From Sphingobacteriia bacterium 24-36-13 (GTDB lineage: Bacteria > Bacteroidota > Bacteroidia > Chitinophagales > Chitinophagaceae): 64,000 nucleotides of DNA. Below are positions 1 to 8,447 of this stretch, in pieces. Location: the NCBI GenBank assembly GCA_002281875.1, contig NCHN01000008.1, positions 31,385 through 95,384 on the forward strand, written 5' to 3'. Numbering within the stretch: the first letter of the stretch is position 1; each line of letters begins with the position of its first letter. The notes under the pieces are model-generated. The model ran no database searches and was not told the origin of the DNA. It saw only the letters and a program-made list of their open reading frames with translations. A program made the translations under genes and the position numbers.

Positions 1-1363
1 TTACAAAACGGGGCAATGCCAGTGAAGCTAAATTACAAACTGCTACTTCATCTTTACTTGTGTATTCCATTATCTCTGTGCAAAGATTACTACTCTTAAT
101 AGTTCCTAAATTCTGTTGATTACTTTTGCTATTGACAGCATCTTTATAAAGCATGTAAGGTGTGCCAGTTTCAATTTGCGATTGCAAAATGGCAAACCAT
201 AGATCCTGAGCCTTTACAGTTTTTCTTGCTTTGCCTTCGATTTCGTATTTTGTGTATAGCGTTTCAAATGCTTCGCCCCAACATTCACTTAGCCCCGGTG
301 CTTCATTCGGGCAAAACAAACTCCACTCACCATTTGCTTCCACTCGTTTCATAAACAAATCGCAAATCCACAAAGCAAAAAACAAATCCCTTGCTCTCAT
401 TTCTTCTTTGCCGTGATTTTTTCTTAAATCCAAAAATTCAAATACATCGGCGTGCCACGGCTCTAAATAAATGGCAAATGCACCTTTGCGTTTGCCACCG
501 CCCTGGTCAACATAGCGAGCAGTATCATTGAAAACACGAAGCATGGGAATAATTCCGTTGCTTGTACCGTTTGTACCACCAATATAACTACCAGTTGCCC
601 TGATGTTATGTATGGCTAAACCAATGCCTCCTGCACTTTGAGAAATTTTAGCTGTTTGCTTTAATGTGTCATAGATACCGTCAATGCTATCTTCTTTCAT
701 GGTTAACAAAAAGCAGGAACTCATTTGTGGTTTAGGAGAGCCTGCATTAAATAAAGTTGGTGTAGCATGTGTCATCCATCTTTCGCTCATCAGGTGATAA
801 GTTGCAATAGCGCTTTCGATATCTTCTTTGTGTATTCCTATCGCAACTCTCATATACATGTGCTGTGGACGCTCTGCAATTTTGCCATCAACTTTTAAGA
901 GATAAGACTTTTCCAAAGTCTTAAAGCCAAAATAATCAAATCCAAAATCCCTGTCGTAAATGATGGTGCTATCAAGCAACTCTGCATGTTCTTCAATTAT
1001 CTGCATCACATCATCGGCTATAAGTGGTAATTTTTTTTGTGTTGCTGAATCTACATAGTTGTAAAGCCTTCGCATGGTTGCAGAAAAACTTTTAACTGTA
1101 TTTTTATGCAGATTACTTATGGCGATCCTTGATGCAAGAATTGCATAGTCTGGATGAGTAATAGTTAGTGAAGCTGCTGTTTCTGCTGCAAGGTTGTCTA
1201 ATTCAGTTGTAGGTACCCCTGCATAAATACCTTCGATGGTTTTCTTTGCAACATCTATTACGTTTACCATCGGGCTTAAGCTGTAACTCAATTTTTCAAT
1301 TCTTGCAGTTACCTTGTCAAATTTTACTGATTCCTGTTTTCCGTTTCTTTTAATTACAAACAT
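1..1363 (-). CDS. nrdA: Ribonucleoside-diphosphate reductase alpha subunit, class I (partial, C-terminus outside window)
   Basis: This is the catalytic subunit that reduces ribonucleoside diphosphates to deoxyribonucleotides. Translation from the ATG at 1363 gives 454 residues that stay open to the window edge, so about half of a typical 750-850 residue protein is present. An ATP-cone-like N-terminus ([10 protein letters not shown]...) leads into the core. C217 in [12 protein letters not shown] is the first redox cysteine. N426, C428 and E430 in SSNLCTEI match the E. coli active-site N437/C439/E441, so the visible part looks catalytically intact. The gene lies 27 bases downstream of nrdB on the same strand and should share its transcript and the cobalamin riboswitch. 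The C-terminal redox cysteines cannot be seen. Confidence 0.95.
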   Translation of the reverse strand, partial: MFVIKRNGKQESVKFDKVTARIEKLSYSLSPMVNVIDVAKKTIEGIYAGVPTTELDNLAAETAASLTITHPDYAILASRIAISNLHKNTVKSFSATMRRLYNYVDSATQKKLPLIADDVMQIIEEHAELLDSTIIYDRDFGFDYFGFKTLEKSYLLKVDGKIAERPQHMYMRVAIGIHKEDIESAIATYHLMSERWMTHATPTLFNAGSPKPQMSSCFLLTMKEDSIDGIYDTLKQTAKISQSAGGIGLAIHNIRATGSYIGGTNGTSNGIIPMLRVFNDTARYVDQGGGKRKGAFAIYLEPWHADVFEFLDLRKNHGKEEMRARDLFFALWICDLFMKRVEANGEWSLFCPNEAPGLSECWGEAFETLYTKYEIEGKARKTVKAQDLWFAILQSQIETGTPYMLYKDAVNSKSNQQNLGTIKSSNLCTEIMEYTSKDEVAVCNLASLALPRFV

Positions 1364-1390
1364 GGAGGTAGTATATTTATTTTAATTGTT

Positions 1391-2359
1391 TTAAAAATCT
1401 TCTTCTGTTGAAAATACCTGTGATTCTTTGTTGCCCATTACACCGGCTTTTTGATAATCGCCAACTCTTTTCTCAAAGAAATTTGTTTTGCCCTGTAGCG
1501 AAATCATCTCCATAAAGTCAAATGGATTGGTAGCATTGTAAATTTTTGTGCAGCCTAATTCACTTAACCAACGGTCTGCAACAAATTCAATGTATTGCTG
1601 CATCAATTTGGCATTCATACCAATTAAATCAACAGGCAATGCTTCGGTGATAAATTCTTTTTCTATTATTACTGCATCCGTTATAATGTCCTGCACTTGT
1701 TTTTCAGATAATTTGTTTTGTAGCATATTGTACAGCAAACAGGCAAACTCACAATGCAAGCCTTCATCACGGCTTATTAATTCGTTGCTAAATGTAAGCC
1801 CCGGCATTAGTCCTCTTTTCTTTAACCAGAAAATAGAACAGAAACTACCGCTAAAAAATATCCCTTCCACCGCTGCAAATGCAACAAGGCGTTCTGCAAA
1901 ATTACCATTGTCTATCCAACGCAAAGCCCATTCTGCTTTTTTCTTTACTGCCGGCACAGTGTCAATGGCATGAAATAGTTTGTGTTTTTCCTGTGGGTCT
2001 TTGATGTAAGTATCAATAAGTAGAGCATAGGTTTCGCTGTGTATATTTTCCATCATAATTTGAAAGCCATAAAAGCACCTTGCTTCAGGCAACTGTACTT
2101 CACTCATAAAGTTTACTGCAAGATTTTCATTTACAATGCCATCACTTGCAGCAAAAAAAGCCAACACATGAGAGATAAAATGGCGTTCGCCATTGTTTAA
2201 ATTCTCCCAGTCTTTAAGGTCGCTGCTTAAATCAATTTCTTCTGCAGTCCAAAAGCTGGCTTCATGCCGTTTATAGTGCTCCCAAATTTTTGGATAGTTT
2301 ATTGGAAGAATAACAAACCGGTCTTTATTTTCTTTTAAAAGTATTTCCTCTTGCTGCAT
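1391..2359 (-). CDS. nrdB: Ribonucleoside-diphosphate reductase beta subunit, class Ia-like
   Basis: This subunit (322 aa) carries the metal cofactor and stable tyrosyl radical. The di-iron ligands fit D73 ([10 protein letters not shown]), E104 and H107 (MMENIHSE), and the radical tyrosine fits Y111, seven residues after E104 as in E. coli E115/Y122. W37 in [10 protein letters not shown] matches the radical-transfer tryptophan. The C-terminus ends FSTEEDF, the usual mobile tail that docks into NrdA. The enzyme therefore looks like an oxygen-dependent, B12-independent reductase of the radical-tyrosine type. It is the first gene of the nrdB-nrdA unit, and a cobalamin riboswitch lies in its leader. 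The ATG at 2359 is 15 bases after the end of a short leader ORF. Confidence 0.96.
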   Translation of the reverse strand: MQQEEILLKENKDRFVILPINYPKIWEHYKRHEASFWTAEEIDLSSDLKDWENLNNGERHFISHVLAFFAASDGIVNENLAVNFMSEVQLPEARCFYGFQIMMENIHSETYALLIDTYIKDPQEKHKLFHAIDTVPAVKKKAEWALRWIDNGNFAERLVAFAAVEGIFFSGSFCSIFWLKKRGLMPGLTFSNELISRDEGLHCEFACLLYNMLQNKLSEKQVQDIITDAVIIEKEFITEALPVDLIGMNAKLMQQYIEFVADRWLSELGCTKIYNATNPFDFMEMISLQGKTNFFEKRVGDYQKAGVMGNKESQVFSTEEDF

Positions 2360-2374
2360 AATAAATATTTGTTT

Positions 2375-2515
2375 CTATTTTTTACTTGCAGACGAAAAGT
2401 ACAGTGCCGAAAGAATTAGCCACATCAAGAAGCGAATACTGTCAGTACCATGCCTTTCACCCGAAAGCGTTGTTACTAAATGTTTGATTTTGGCAGGTCT
2501 TCTGACTTGCTCCAT
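2375..2515 (-). CDS. Putative 46-aa leader peptide starting inside the riboswitch B12 box
   Basis: An uninterrupted ATG-to-TAG frame of 46 codons runs from the 3' B12 box of the cobalamin aptamer to 15 bases before the nrdB start. The peptide begins MEQVRRPAKIKHL, has a polar middle (TLSGERHGTDS) and ends in a hydrophobic stretch (FLMWLILSALYF) followed by SSASKK, so it could be membrane-associated. Its first codons are B12-box bases, so that part is fixed by RNA structure and says nothing about coding. I infer that a ligand-bound aptamer would hide its start codon and that it could couple the riboswitch to nrdB translation. It may also be a chance ORF; I do not recognise the peptide. Confidence 0.35.
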   Translation of the reverse strand: MEQVRRPAKIKHLVTTLSGERHGTDSIRFLMWLILSALYFSSASKK

Positions 2516-2655
2516 TGTTTAATGCCTTCCCGTCTGTAATGACAGTGGCATGGTTATTAAACAACTTTGGTGGAGCTTACAGCTACGGGGATAGTTCCTG
2601 ACTTTAACAGGATTCCCTTTTAATGAAAATCCGCCTATGGTGGATTTTCAACCAA
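2492..2655 (-). promoter_or_regulatory. Cobalamin (B12) riboswitch upstream of nrdB-nrdA
   Basis: On the minus strand the leader shows the conserved cobalamin aptamer blocks in order: GGGAATCCTGTTAAAGTC, then CCCCGTAGCTGTAAGC, then ATGCCACTG, then CGGGAAGGC, and finally the B12 box AAGTCAGAAGACCTGCC at 2492-2508. The spacing is normal for the family. The aptamer ends about 130 bases before the nrdB ATG, and I see no strong intrinsic terminator in between. Known riboswitches of this class lower expression of downstream genes when adenosylcobalamin or a related corrinoid is plentiful. Here the target is a B12-independent ribonucleotide reductase. Confidence 0.93.
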
Positions 2656-3010
2656 AATACAATGTAAAATAATAATCTAAATTTAAATTTGGAGCAAGTT
2701 GTTATACACTTTATGTTGAAAACGATTGTAATTCGCTATAGTAGAGTGTGATAAAATATCGTCTGCTGTTGATGGTTGTTGAGTTGCTGATGTTTAAGGT
2801 AAAGACGATAAGAATATAGTTCGCTGGGTGGTGGGTAGGCTGTGAGTTGGCACTTTTAGCTCTTTACGAGGTTCTCTTTGTGCCAGAGTTTTTGTGCCTT
2901 GTAATCTGCTAAAAATCGTGTTGGGTAATGTCGGTAATATCTTGGATATTTAAATCTTTGTGTATGTCGTTTAGGGTGACGTACAACATCAGTTTGTGTT
3001 TAATCTACAT
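2656..3010. other. Intergenic region, no gene seen
   Basis: These 355 bases lie between the riboswitch and the 3' end of the membrane-protein gene at 3011. I find no convincing coding frame, tRNA or terminator. The part next to 2656 should hold the promoter for the riboswitch transcript on the minus strand; a TATTTTGG near 2660 is one base from the Bacteroidota TAnnTTTG element, but I see no matching -33 element. Confidence 0.5.
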
Positions 3011-4021
3011 CTAAATTTCTGTATCCTCCAAATGATTGTTTTTTACCCTTTTCTCCAAGTAACTCATAAACTTATGATGAAGCGGGCTAAATGCCAATAC
3101 AAATATTCCGGATAATAATGAAGATAATATAACATCAGATATTTCGAGTTTGTGCGAAAGCCAATGTAAAAAATAATGTTCTATCGTATTATATATAAGC
3201 ACAATGACGATAAATATTAAACCATCAACAAGCGTTCGCCTAATAAGTATTCCAGTATCAAAAGTATTTGAAAAAAACAAACTCATTATCTGTGATAGTA
3301 CGAATGTAAGTATCAAACCAATATTAAATACCAGTTTAACATTGCGAGAAACTTCCGTTACGCTGGCATTCAATATAGAATAAACAATCATTATTAAAGT
3401 AAAGGAAATCAACCCCCAGAAAAGCCATAAGATTTTATTTCTTTCTGTTTTAGATGACTTTTTATAATTAACATACAAACAAAGCAATCCAGTAATTAGT
3501 ACAAATAAATCACTTAGTTTTTCACTGACTTTTAACAATGCGCATCCTGCCAGTAGTATAGGGAATATTAACCAAGTATAGTCCTTTATTGCCCAATTTA
3601 AATATCTGGATGCTATTTTGTTTTTTGGAAACACAGCAGTGATATCCTGTTTTAAAATTTGCCGAGGAAAACTTTGTAAAGCTTTTATATAAATCGTTCC
3701 TGTTAATGCATTTATCATTAACAAGCCAAAAAAAGGTATCCAATCTGGATTCATCAATTGTAAGTATTGAATTATCCAGTTCATTGAAATTGTGGCGAGA
3801 AACAAAGCAAACAGAATAATACCTTTTTGCTGCTTAGTTTTTACTGAAATAATAAAGGAGAAAATAATCAATAGGGGTATTGAAATAATGTGGGCTATCG
3901 ATGTAAAATAACGACCATCATTTCTATATAAAGGGTTACCAAGCAGATTAACAAAAAATAATATCAATAAGACAATTGTAATAGAGATAAACAAGTAATT
4001 TATTCCTTTTAATAGTTTCAT
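3011..4021 (-). CDS. Polytopic inner-membrane protein of unknown function
   Basis: I do not recognise this 336-residue protein. It is mostly hydrophobic and has about eight to ten likely membrane helices, for example near residues 10-28, 42-60, 70-88, 98-112, 148-165, 170-186, 198-216, 228-248, 262-280 and 295-312. It ends in a basic cytoplasmic tail (SYLEKRVKNNHLEDTEI). The layout recalls the membrane part of a multi-helix sensor with its kinase missing, but no signalling domain is present. It has no close co-directional partner: the riboswitch transcript lies downstream and the aminotransferase is 124 bases upstream. Confidence 0.6.
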   Translation of the reverse strand: MKLLKGINYLFISITIVLLILFFVNLLGNPLYRNDGRYFTSIAHIISIPLLIIFSFIISVKTKQQKGIILFALFLATISMNWIIQYLQLMNPDWIPFFGLLMINALTGTIYIKALQSFPRQILKQDITAVFPKNKIASRYLNWAIKDYTWLIFPILLAGCALLKVSEKLSDLFVLITGLLCLYVNYKKSSKTERNKILWLFWGLISFTLIMIVYSILNASVTEVSRNVKLVFNIGLILTFVLSQIMSLFFSNTFDTGILIRRTLVDGLIFIVIVLIYNTIEHYFLHWLSHKLEISDVILSSLLSGIFVLAFSPLHHKFMSYLEKRVKNNHLEDTEI

Positions 4022-4145
4022 TACATTGATTTTTTTATTAATTGTTTATCAGTTCATTTTCGTAGAGTCTTTGCTAGCATTATGCCTAACACTTAAATAT
4101 ACGCTACTCAATCATTGAAAAAAAATTAGCTGCGTTACAAATGAA

Positions 4146-5330
4146 TTACTGCTCGTCTATACTCTTCAAAACAATATCACAAAGCCAGTGTAATTCTTCT
4201 TCTGTAATTATTAATGGTGGAGCGATTCTGATTCTATCTGGTGCAAATAAAAACCAATCGGTGACCAATCCATTTTGAACACAGGCATGCGCTACGGCTT
4301 CGGTCATTTTAGGAGAAGCAAATTGTACACTCATCCATAATCCAAAACAATTCACTGAAACAATGGAAGGATGTTGCAAACGTGTTTTTAAAATAGCTGC
4401 TTTGCTCGGAATATCCTTGATCCAATGGGGGTTTACAATCAATTCTTCAAACGCTGCTTTGCCTGCTGCACAAGAAACGGGGTGTCCGCCGAATGTAGTG
4501 ATATGTCCTAGAACAGGGGCATAAGTTAATGTGTTCATGAGTCGCTGGTCGGCAATGAATGCACCCAGCGGCATCCCTCCACCCAAGGCCTTGCCCAATA
4601 ACAAAATATCGGGCACAATACCATATTGTTCAAAAGCCCATAAAGTTCCTGTTCTACCGAAGCCCGCTTGTATTTCGTCTAATATCAACAACACACAATG
4701 TTGATCGCATTTTGCGCGTAAAGCTTTCATCCATTTTTCGGAGGGAGCAGTGACGCCGCTTTCAGCCTGAACCGTTTCAATAATTACGCAGGCTGTTGTT
4801 GAATCGATGGCTTCAATCAATTCATCAGCACCATAATCATAATGGTATACATCGGGCAATAAGGGTCTGAATGCATTTCTAAAATACTCATCTCCCATTA
4901 CACTCAATGCACCTTGTGTACTGCCATGGTATGATTGATTGGCTGCAATAATTTTAGTGCGATTGGTAATTCGCTTGGCCAGCTTCATTGCACCTTCTGT
5001 AGCTTCTGCCCCACTATTGGTAAAGTACACACAGTTTAAAGAGGCTGGCAAATATTCAGTTAGCAATTTTGCATAAGCCACTTGCGGCTGTTCAATAAAT
5101 TCACCATACACGATCACATGCATATAAGCCGCGGCTTGTTCCTGCACTGCTTTTATAACAGCAGGATTGCCATGACCAACATTACACACGCTAAATCCTG
5201 CAATGCCATCAATATATTTTTTCCCATGGGTATCGGTGAGCCACACCCCTTCTGCACTGGCCATTTCAATGCCAATGGGTTTGGGAGAAGTTTGTGCAAC
5301 ATGGTCTAAAAATAATTGCCGATGATTCAT
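4146..5330 (-). CDS. Class III PLP-dependent aminotransferase
   Basis: This 394-residue protein belongs to the aspartate aminotransferase fold, class III (ornithine, acetylornithine and related omega-aminotransferases). The PLP phosphate region is NSGAEATEGAMKLA (residues 105-118), the cofactor aspartate lies in LILDEIQAGFGRTG (D218), and the Schiff-base lysine is K247 in LLGKALGGGMPLGAF. The substrate cannot be told from the sequence; ornithine or acetylornithine are possibilities, but no arginine-pathway gene is nearby. The start lies close to the divergent gamma-carbonic-anhydrase-like gene, with 59 bases between the two start codons. Confidence 0.9.
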   Translation of the reverse strand: MNHRQLFLDHVAQTSPKPIGIEMASAEGVWLTDTHGKKYIDGIAGFSVCNVGHGNPAVIKAVQEQAAAYMHVIVYGEFIEQPQVAYAKLLTEYLPASLNCVYFTNSGAEATEGAMKLAKRITNRTKIIAANQSYHGSTQGALSVMGDEYFRNAFRPLLPDVYHYDYGADELIEAIDSTTACVIIETVQAESGVTAPSEKWMKALRAKCDQHCVLLILDEIQAGFGRTGTLWAFEQYGIVPDILLLGKALGGGMPLGAFIADQRLMNTLTYAPVLGHITTFGGHPVSCAAGKAAFEELIVNPHWIKDIPSKAAILKTRLQHPSIVSVNCFGLWMSVQFASPKMTEAVAHACVQNGLVTDWFLFAPDRIRIAPPLIITEEELHWLCDIVLKSIDEQ

Positions 5331-5389
5331 TTGAGCCCAAACTTATAATAAGATTGCCGATTATTAATATCTTCATTGCAAATTCTACT

Positions 5390-5932
5390 ATGGCTACTAT
5401 TTTACCTGTTCTTGGAAAGCACCCTCAAATGGGTTCAGATTGTTTTATAGCTCCCAACGCCACGATTGTGGGCGATGTAGTAATGGGTGATGAATGTAGT
5501 GTGTGGTTTAATGCCGTAATAAGAGGAGATGTGCATTATATTAAAATTGGTAACAAAGTAAATATTCAAGATGGGGCAATCATCCACTGTACCTATCAAA
5601 AAAATCCAACTGAAATTGGGAACCGCGTTTCTATAGGACACAATGCAATGGTGCATGGATGTACTATTCACGATGATGTGTTGATTGGCATGGGATCCAT
5701 TGTGATGGATCGTTGTGTTATACAATCCAATTCTATCATAGCTGCTGGTGCTGTTTTATTAGAAGGAACGGTGGTAGAATCAGGAACTATCTATGCGGGT
5801 GTTCCTGCTAAAAAAGTAAAAGATCTATCACCCGATATGGTGCATACAGAGATTGATCGGATTGCCAACAACTATGTACAATACGCTTCTTGGTTTAAAG
5901 ACTACAACCACAACAATTTCTTGAAGCAATAA
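5390..5932 (+). CDS. Gamma-carbonic-anhydrase-like hexapeptide-repeat protein
   Basis: This is a left-handed beta-helix protein of 180 residues, the normal length for the YrdA/gamma-CA family. The ATG at 5390 (MATILPVLGK) is chosen because the frame upstream lacks family sequence and would overlap the aminotransferase start. Hexapeptide repeats of the type [LIV]-G-x4 run through the middle. The three zinc histidines are present: one in IIHCTY and two five residues apart in IGHNAMVHG. Family members are trimeric and bind metal, but carbonic anhydrase activity is proven for only some, so the reaction here is uncertain. The gene converges on rsgA. Confidence 0.88.
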   Translation: MATILPVLGKHPQMGSDCFIAPNATIVGDVVMGDECSVWFNAVIRGDVHYIKIGNKVNIQDGAIIHCTYQKNPTEIGNRVSIGHNAMVHGCTIHDDVLIGMGSIVMDRCVIQSNSIIAAGAVLLEGTVVESGTIYAGVPAKKVKDLSPDMVHTEIDRIANNYVQYASWFKDYNHNNFLKQ

Positions 5933-5937
5933 AATGA

Positions 5938-6864
5938 CTAATACTTTCTGTCTTCCATTGTGTCTAAGATGGTTAAGTAACTCACATAACGATCTTCGGA
6001 AACAGAACCTATGCCTACTTGTTTTTTGACAGCACAGCCAGGTTCATTAATATGCATGCAGTTGTTAAATTGGCAATCATTGATTAATGCCCGCATTTCT
6101 GGAAAATAATGAGAGAGCTCTAATTTGCTAACGTCTACAATCCCTAATTCCCTTACCCCTGGTGTATCTATGATATGGGTTTGTTCATCAATATCGAACA
6201 TCTCTGCAAAGGTAGTGGTGTGTAATCCCTTCCCACTCCAATCACTTACTTCTTGTGTTCTCAAATTAAACTGTGGAAACAAATGATTAATAAAAGTGGA
6301 TTTACCTACCCCACTATGGCCACTTAATAAAGTGGCTTTATTGGTCAATAGATTTTTTACTTCTTCTAGTCCTTGATTATTCTCAATACTGGTTAGCAAA
6401 ACTTGGTAACCTGCATTGGTATAGATATCTTTCAGCTCTTGAAATTTCTCCATTTCTTTGGCTCTATACAAGTCTGCTTTATTAAATACAATAATAGCAG
6501 GTATATGATACGCTTCACAAGAAATTAAAAAACGATCAATAAACCCTTGTGAAGTTTTAGGATCACGCAGGGTAGCAAATAATAAACTCTGATCTAAATT
6601 GGAAGCAATAATATGGTGCATTCGTTTATTATGCGGAGACACCCTAGCCACATAATTGCGCCGATCATGAATTTGGTGAATGATGGCCGACTCTTCTTGT
6701 ACGTCTTCTATCTCCATTTCAACATCATCTCCTACCGCAATAGGATTGGTTGAAGTATGGCCATCTATTTTGAATATTCCTTTTGCACGTGCATTATAGA
6801 ATTGCCCATTGGCTGCTTTTGCAACATACCAGCTACCAGTTGATTTGTATATTTTGGCCTTCAC
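5938..6864 (-). CDS. rsgA: Ribosome small-subunit-dependent GTPase A
   Basis: RsgA is a circularly permuted GTPase that helps late maturation of the 30S subunit. The 308 residues show an N-terminal OB fold, then G4 NKAD (128-131), then the P-loop GHSGVGKST (182-190), and G3 DTPG (233-236), in the permuted order that defines the family. The C-terminal zinc knuckle uses C264, C269, H271 and C277 (CQFNNCMHINEPGC). Length and motifs are normal. It is divergent from ubiE. Confidence 0.96.
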   Translation of the reverse strand: MKAKIYKSTGSWYVAKAANGQFYNARAKGIFKIDGHTSTNPIAVGDDVEMEIEDVQEESAIIHQIHDRRNYVARVSPHNKRMHHIIASNLDQSLLFATLRDPKTSQGFIDRFLISCEAYHIPAIIVFNKADLYRAKEMEKFQELKDIYTNAGYQVLLTSIENNQGLEEVKNLLTNKATLLSGHSGVGKSTFINHLFPQFNLRTQEVSDWSGKGLHTTTFAEMFDIDEQTHIIDTPGVRELGIVDVSKLELSHYFPEMRALINDCQFNNCMHINEPGCAVKKQVGIGSVSEDRYVSYLTILDTMEDRKY

Positions 6865-6964
6865 AGATACGAAGATACTAGCAGCAAGAACAATTTTTGC
6901 GAAATATTAACCCAAATAAAGACCTTGAGTGCTTAACAGAACCCATTCAAGGGATTAAAATGAA

Positions 6965-6972
6965 TATCTTTG
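6965..6972 (+). promoter_or_regulatory. Candidate -7 promoter element very close to the ubiE start
   Basis: TATCTTTG is an exact match to the Bacteroidota TAnnTTTG -7 element and ends only four bases before the ubiE ATG at 6977. If used, transcription would begin at or within a few bases of the start codon, giving a leaderless or nearly leaderless mRNA. I see no good -33 TTTG at the usual distance, which lowers confidence. Confidence 0.35.
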
Positions 6973-6976
6973 GCCC

Positions 6977-7720
6977 ATGGCAAAATTTGCGCACGATGAT
7001 GTAGTGCCTTTTAAAGAGAGTGAGCTGGCAAAGAAAGACCAGGTAGCCGATATGTTCAATAATATTGCCTATCGCTACGATTTCTTGAACCGCTTTTTGA
7101 GTGTGGGGATTGATGTGGGCTGGCGAAAAACAGCTATTAAAGAACTCAAAAGCATTGCTCCAAAAAAGATATTAGATGTTGCCACTGGCACAGCTGATGT
7201 AGCATTATTAACCGAGCAACTATTAAAACCAACCGAAATTGTAGGTATTGATATTTCAGATGGCATGCTCAGTTTTGGAAGAGAAAAAATTAAAGCAAAG
7301 GGCTTAGAAAATACCATCACTTTATTAAATGGAGACAGCGAGAATATTCGTTTTAACAATGATTATTTTGATGCAATCACCGTTGCATTTGGGGTAAGAA
7401 ATTTTCAAGACCTCAGCAAGGGTTTGCACGAAATGTATCGCGTATTAAAGCCCGGTGGCAAAGTGGTTATCTTAGAATTTTCTAAACCCAGCTCTGTTGG
7501 CTTTAAACAATTGTATCAGTTTTACATGAACTATATCACTCCTTCTATTGGTAAACTTTTTTCTAAAAATAAAGACGCATACCAATACCTGAACGACAGT
7601 GTTCAGGCATTTCCGGAAGGAGCTCAATTTTTAAATATACTGAATGACGCAGGCTTTACCCAAACCTATTTGAAGAAACTAAGTTTCGGAATATGCACTA
7701 TTTATTGCGGAAGCAAATAG
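6977..7720 (+). CDS. ubiE: Demethylmenaquinone methyltransferase
   Basis: UbiE/MenG uses S-adenosylmethionine for the final C-methylation of menaquinone, the respiratory quinone of Bacteroidota. The 247-residue protein has the family N-terminus (VADMFNNIAYRYDFLNRFLS), the SAM-binding motif ILDVATGTAD (65-74), and the conserved segment AVAFGVRNF-like (TVAFGVRNFQDL) followed by RVLKPGGKVVILEFSKP. The last 28 bases overlap the start of the next gene, a UbiE-PorT order I recall from other Bacteroidota. Confidence 0.95.
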   Translation: MAKFAHDDVVPFKESELAKKDQVADMFNNIAYRYDFLNRFLSVGIDVGWRKTAIKELKSIAPKKILDVATGTADVALLTEQLLKPTEIVGIDISDGMLSFGREKIKAKGLENTITLLNGDSENIRFNNDYFDAITVAFGVRNFQDLSKGLHEMYRVLKPGGKVVILEFSKPSSVGFKQLYQFYMNYITPSIGKLFSKNKDAYQYLNDSVQAFPEGAQFLNILNDAGFTQTYLKKLSFGICTIYCGSK

Positions 7721-8415
7721 TCCTGCTCGTGATAGGCCTACTGGGTCTTTTACAGTATAGCTATGCTCAAAAACAACTCTACCGGATGAACCGGGAAGAT
7801 CAACTGTATTATTTTGGTATAACACTGGGATACAACAGTTCCTATTTGCAAGTAAACAAATCGAATTTGTTTACGCAATCGGATAGTATTTTACTGGCCG
7901 AACCTGGCTCCAGTGGGGGCATTACCATGGGATTGATGGCCACTGGAAGATTGGGTGAACATTTTCAAATAAGGGCCAACCCGCAGTTAATCATTGGGGG
8001 CGCAAGAAGTATTTCTTATCAATTAGGAAGTACCCGCGCTGGGGAAGGCAATGCTCAAATTCAACGACTGCCTTCTACTTTGGTGAGCTTTCCATTTCAA
8101 TTGAAATTCAACTCCGATAGAATTGGCAATTTCAGAACTTATATTTTGGGAGGCATTAAATATGATATTGACCTCTCTTCTAATTCCACCGCAAGAAATG
8201 CAGACGATATCATTAAACTAAAAAGAAATGATTTTGGTGTTGAAGCAGGAATTGGATTTAATTTTTACTTACCCTTTGTAACCCTCTCACCCGAAATAAA
8301 AATAAGCTATGGCTTATCCAATCTGCATCAAACAGATGCAGCCCTTAAATATTCCAATATTTTAGACAAAATACAGTCGAGAATGATTGTGTTTTCTTTA
8401 CACATTGAAGATTAA
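7693..8415 (+). CDS. porT: PorT-like outer-membrane beta-barrel protein
   Basis: The 240-residue product starts with a signal peptide (about residues 1-25, LLVIGLLGLLQYSYAQ) and continues with alternating strands typical of a small outer-membrane barrel. Conserved-looking segments include LGYNSSYLQ near the N-terminus and the final strand SRMIVFSLHIED. The size, the overlap with ubiE and the presence of other T9SS genes and cargo in this window fit PorT/SprT, a barrel needed for type IX secretion and gliding. The barrel is certain enough; the PorT name rests largely on context. Confidence 0.72.
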   Translation: MHYLLRKQIVLLVIGLLGLLQYSYAQKQLYRMNREDQLYYFGITLGYNSSYLQVNKSNLFTQSDSILLAEPGSSGGITMGLMATGRLGEHFQIRANPQLIIGGARSISYQLGSTRAGEGNAQIQRLPSTLVSFPFQLKFNSDRIGNFRTYILGGIKYDIDLSSNSTARNADDIIKLKRNDFGVEAGIGFNFYLPFVTLSPEIKISYGLSNLHQTDAALKYSNILDKIQSRMIVFSLHIED

Positions 8416-8447
8416 GGTTATATGCTGTAGATTAAATAAATTGCAGC

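Noticed and set aside
160-416. Short plus-strand frames at the left edge
   Set aside because: They lie opposite nrdA, whose minus-strand translation is clearly conserved with active-site residues.
2423-2451. Separate mini-ORF MVLTVFAS overlapping the leader ORF
   Set aside because: It is only eight codons and is out of frame with the longer 46-codon frame; nothing supports its use.
5294-5389. Longer N-terminus for the gamma-carbonic-anhydrase-like protein
   Set aside because: It would overlap the aminotransferase start and contains no family sequence; the ATG at 5390 gives the normal length.
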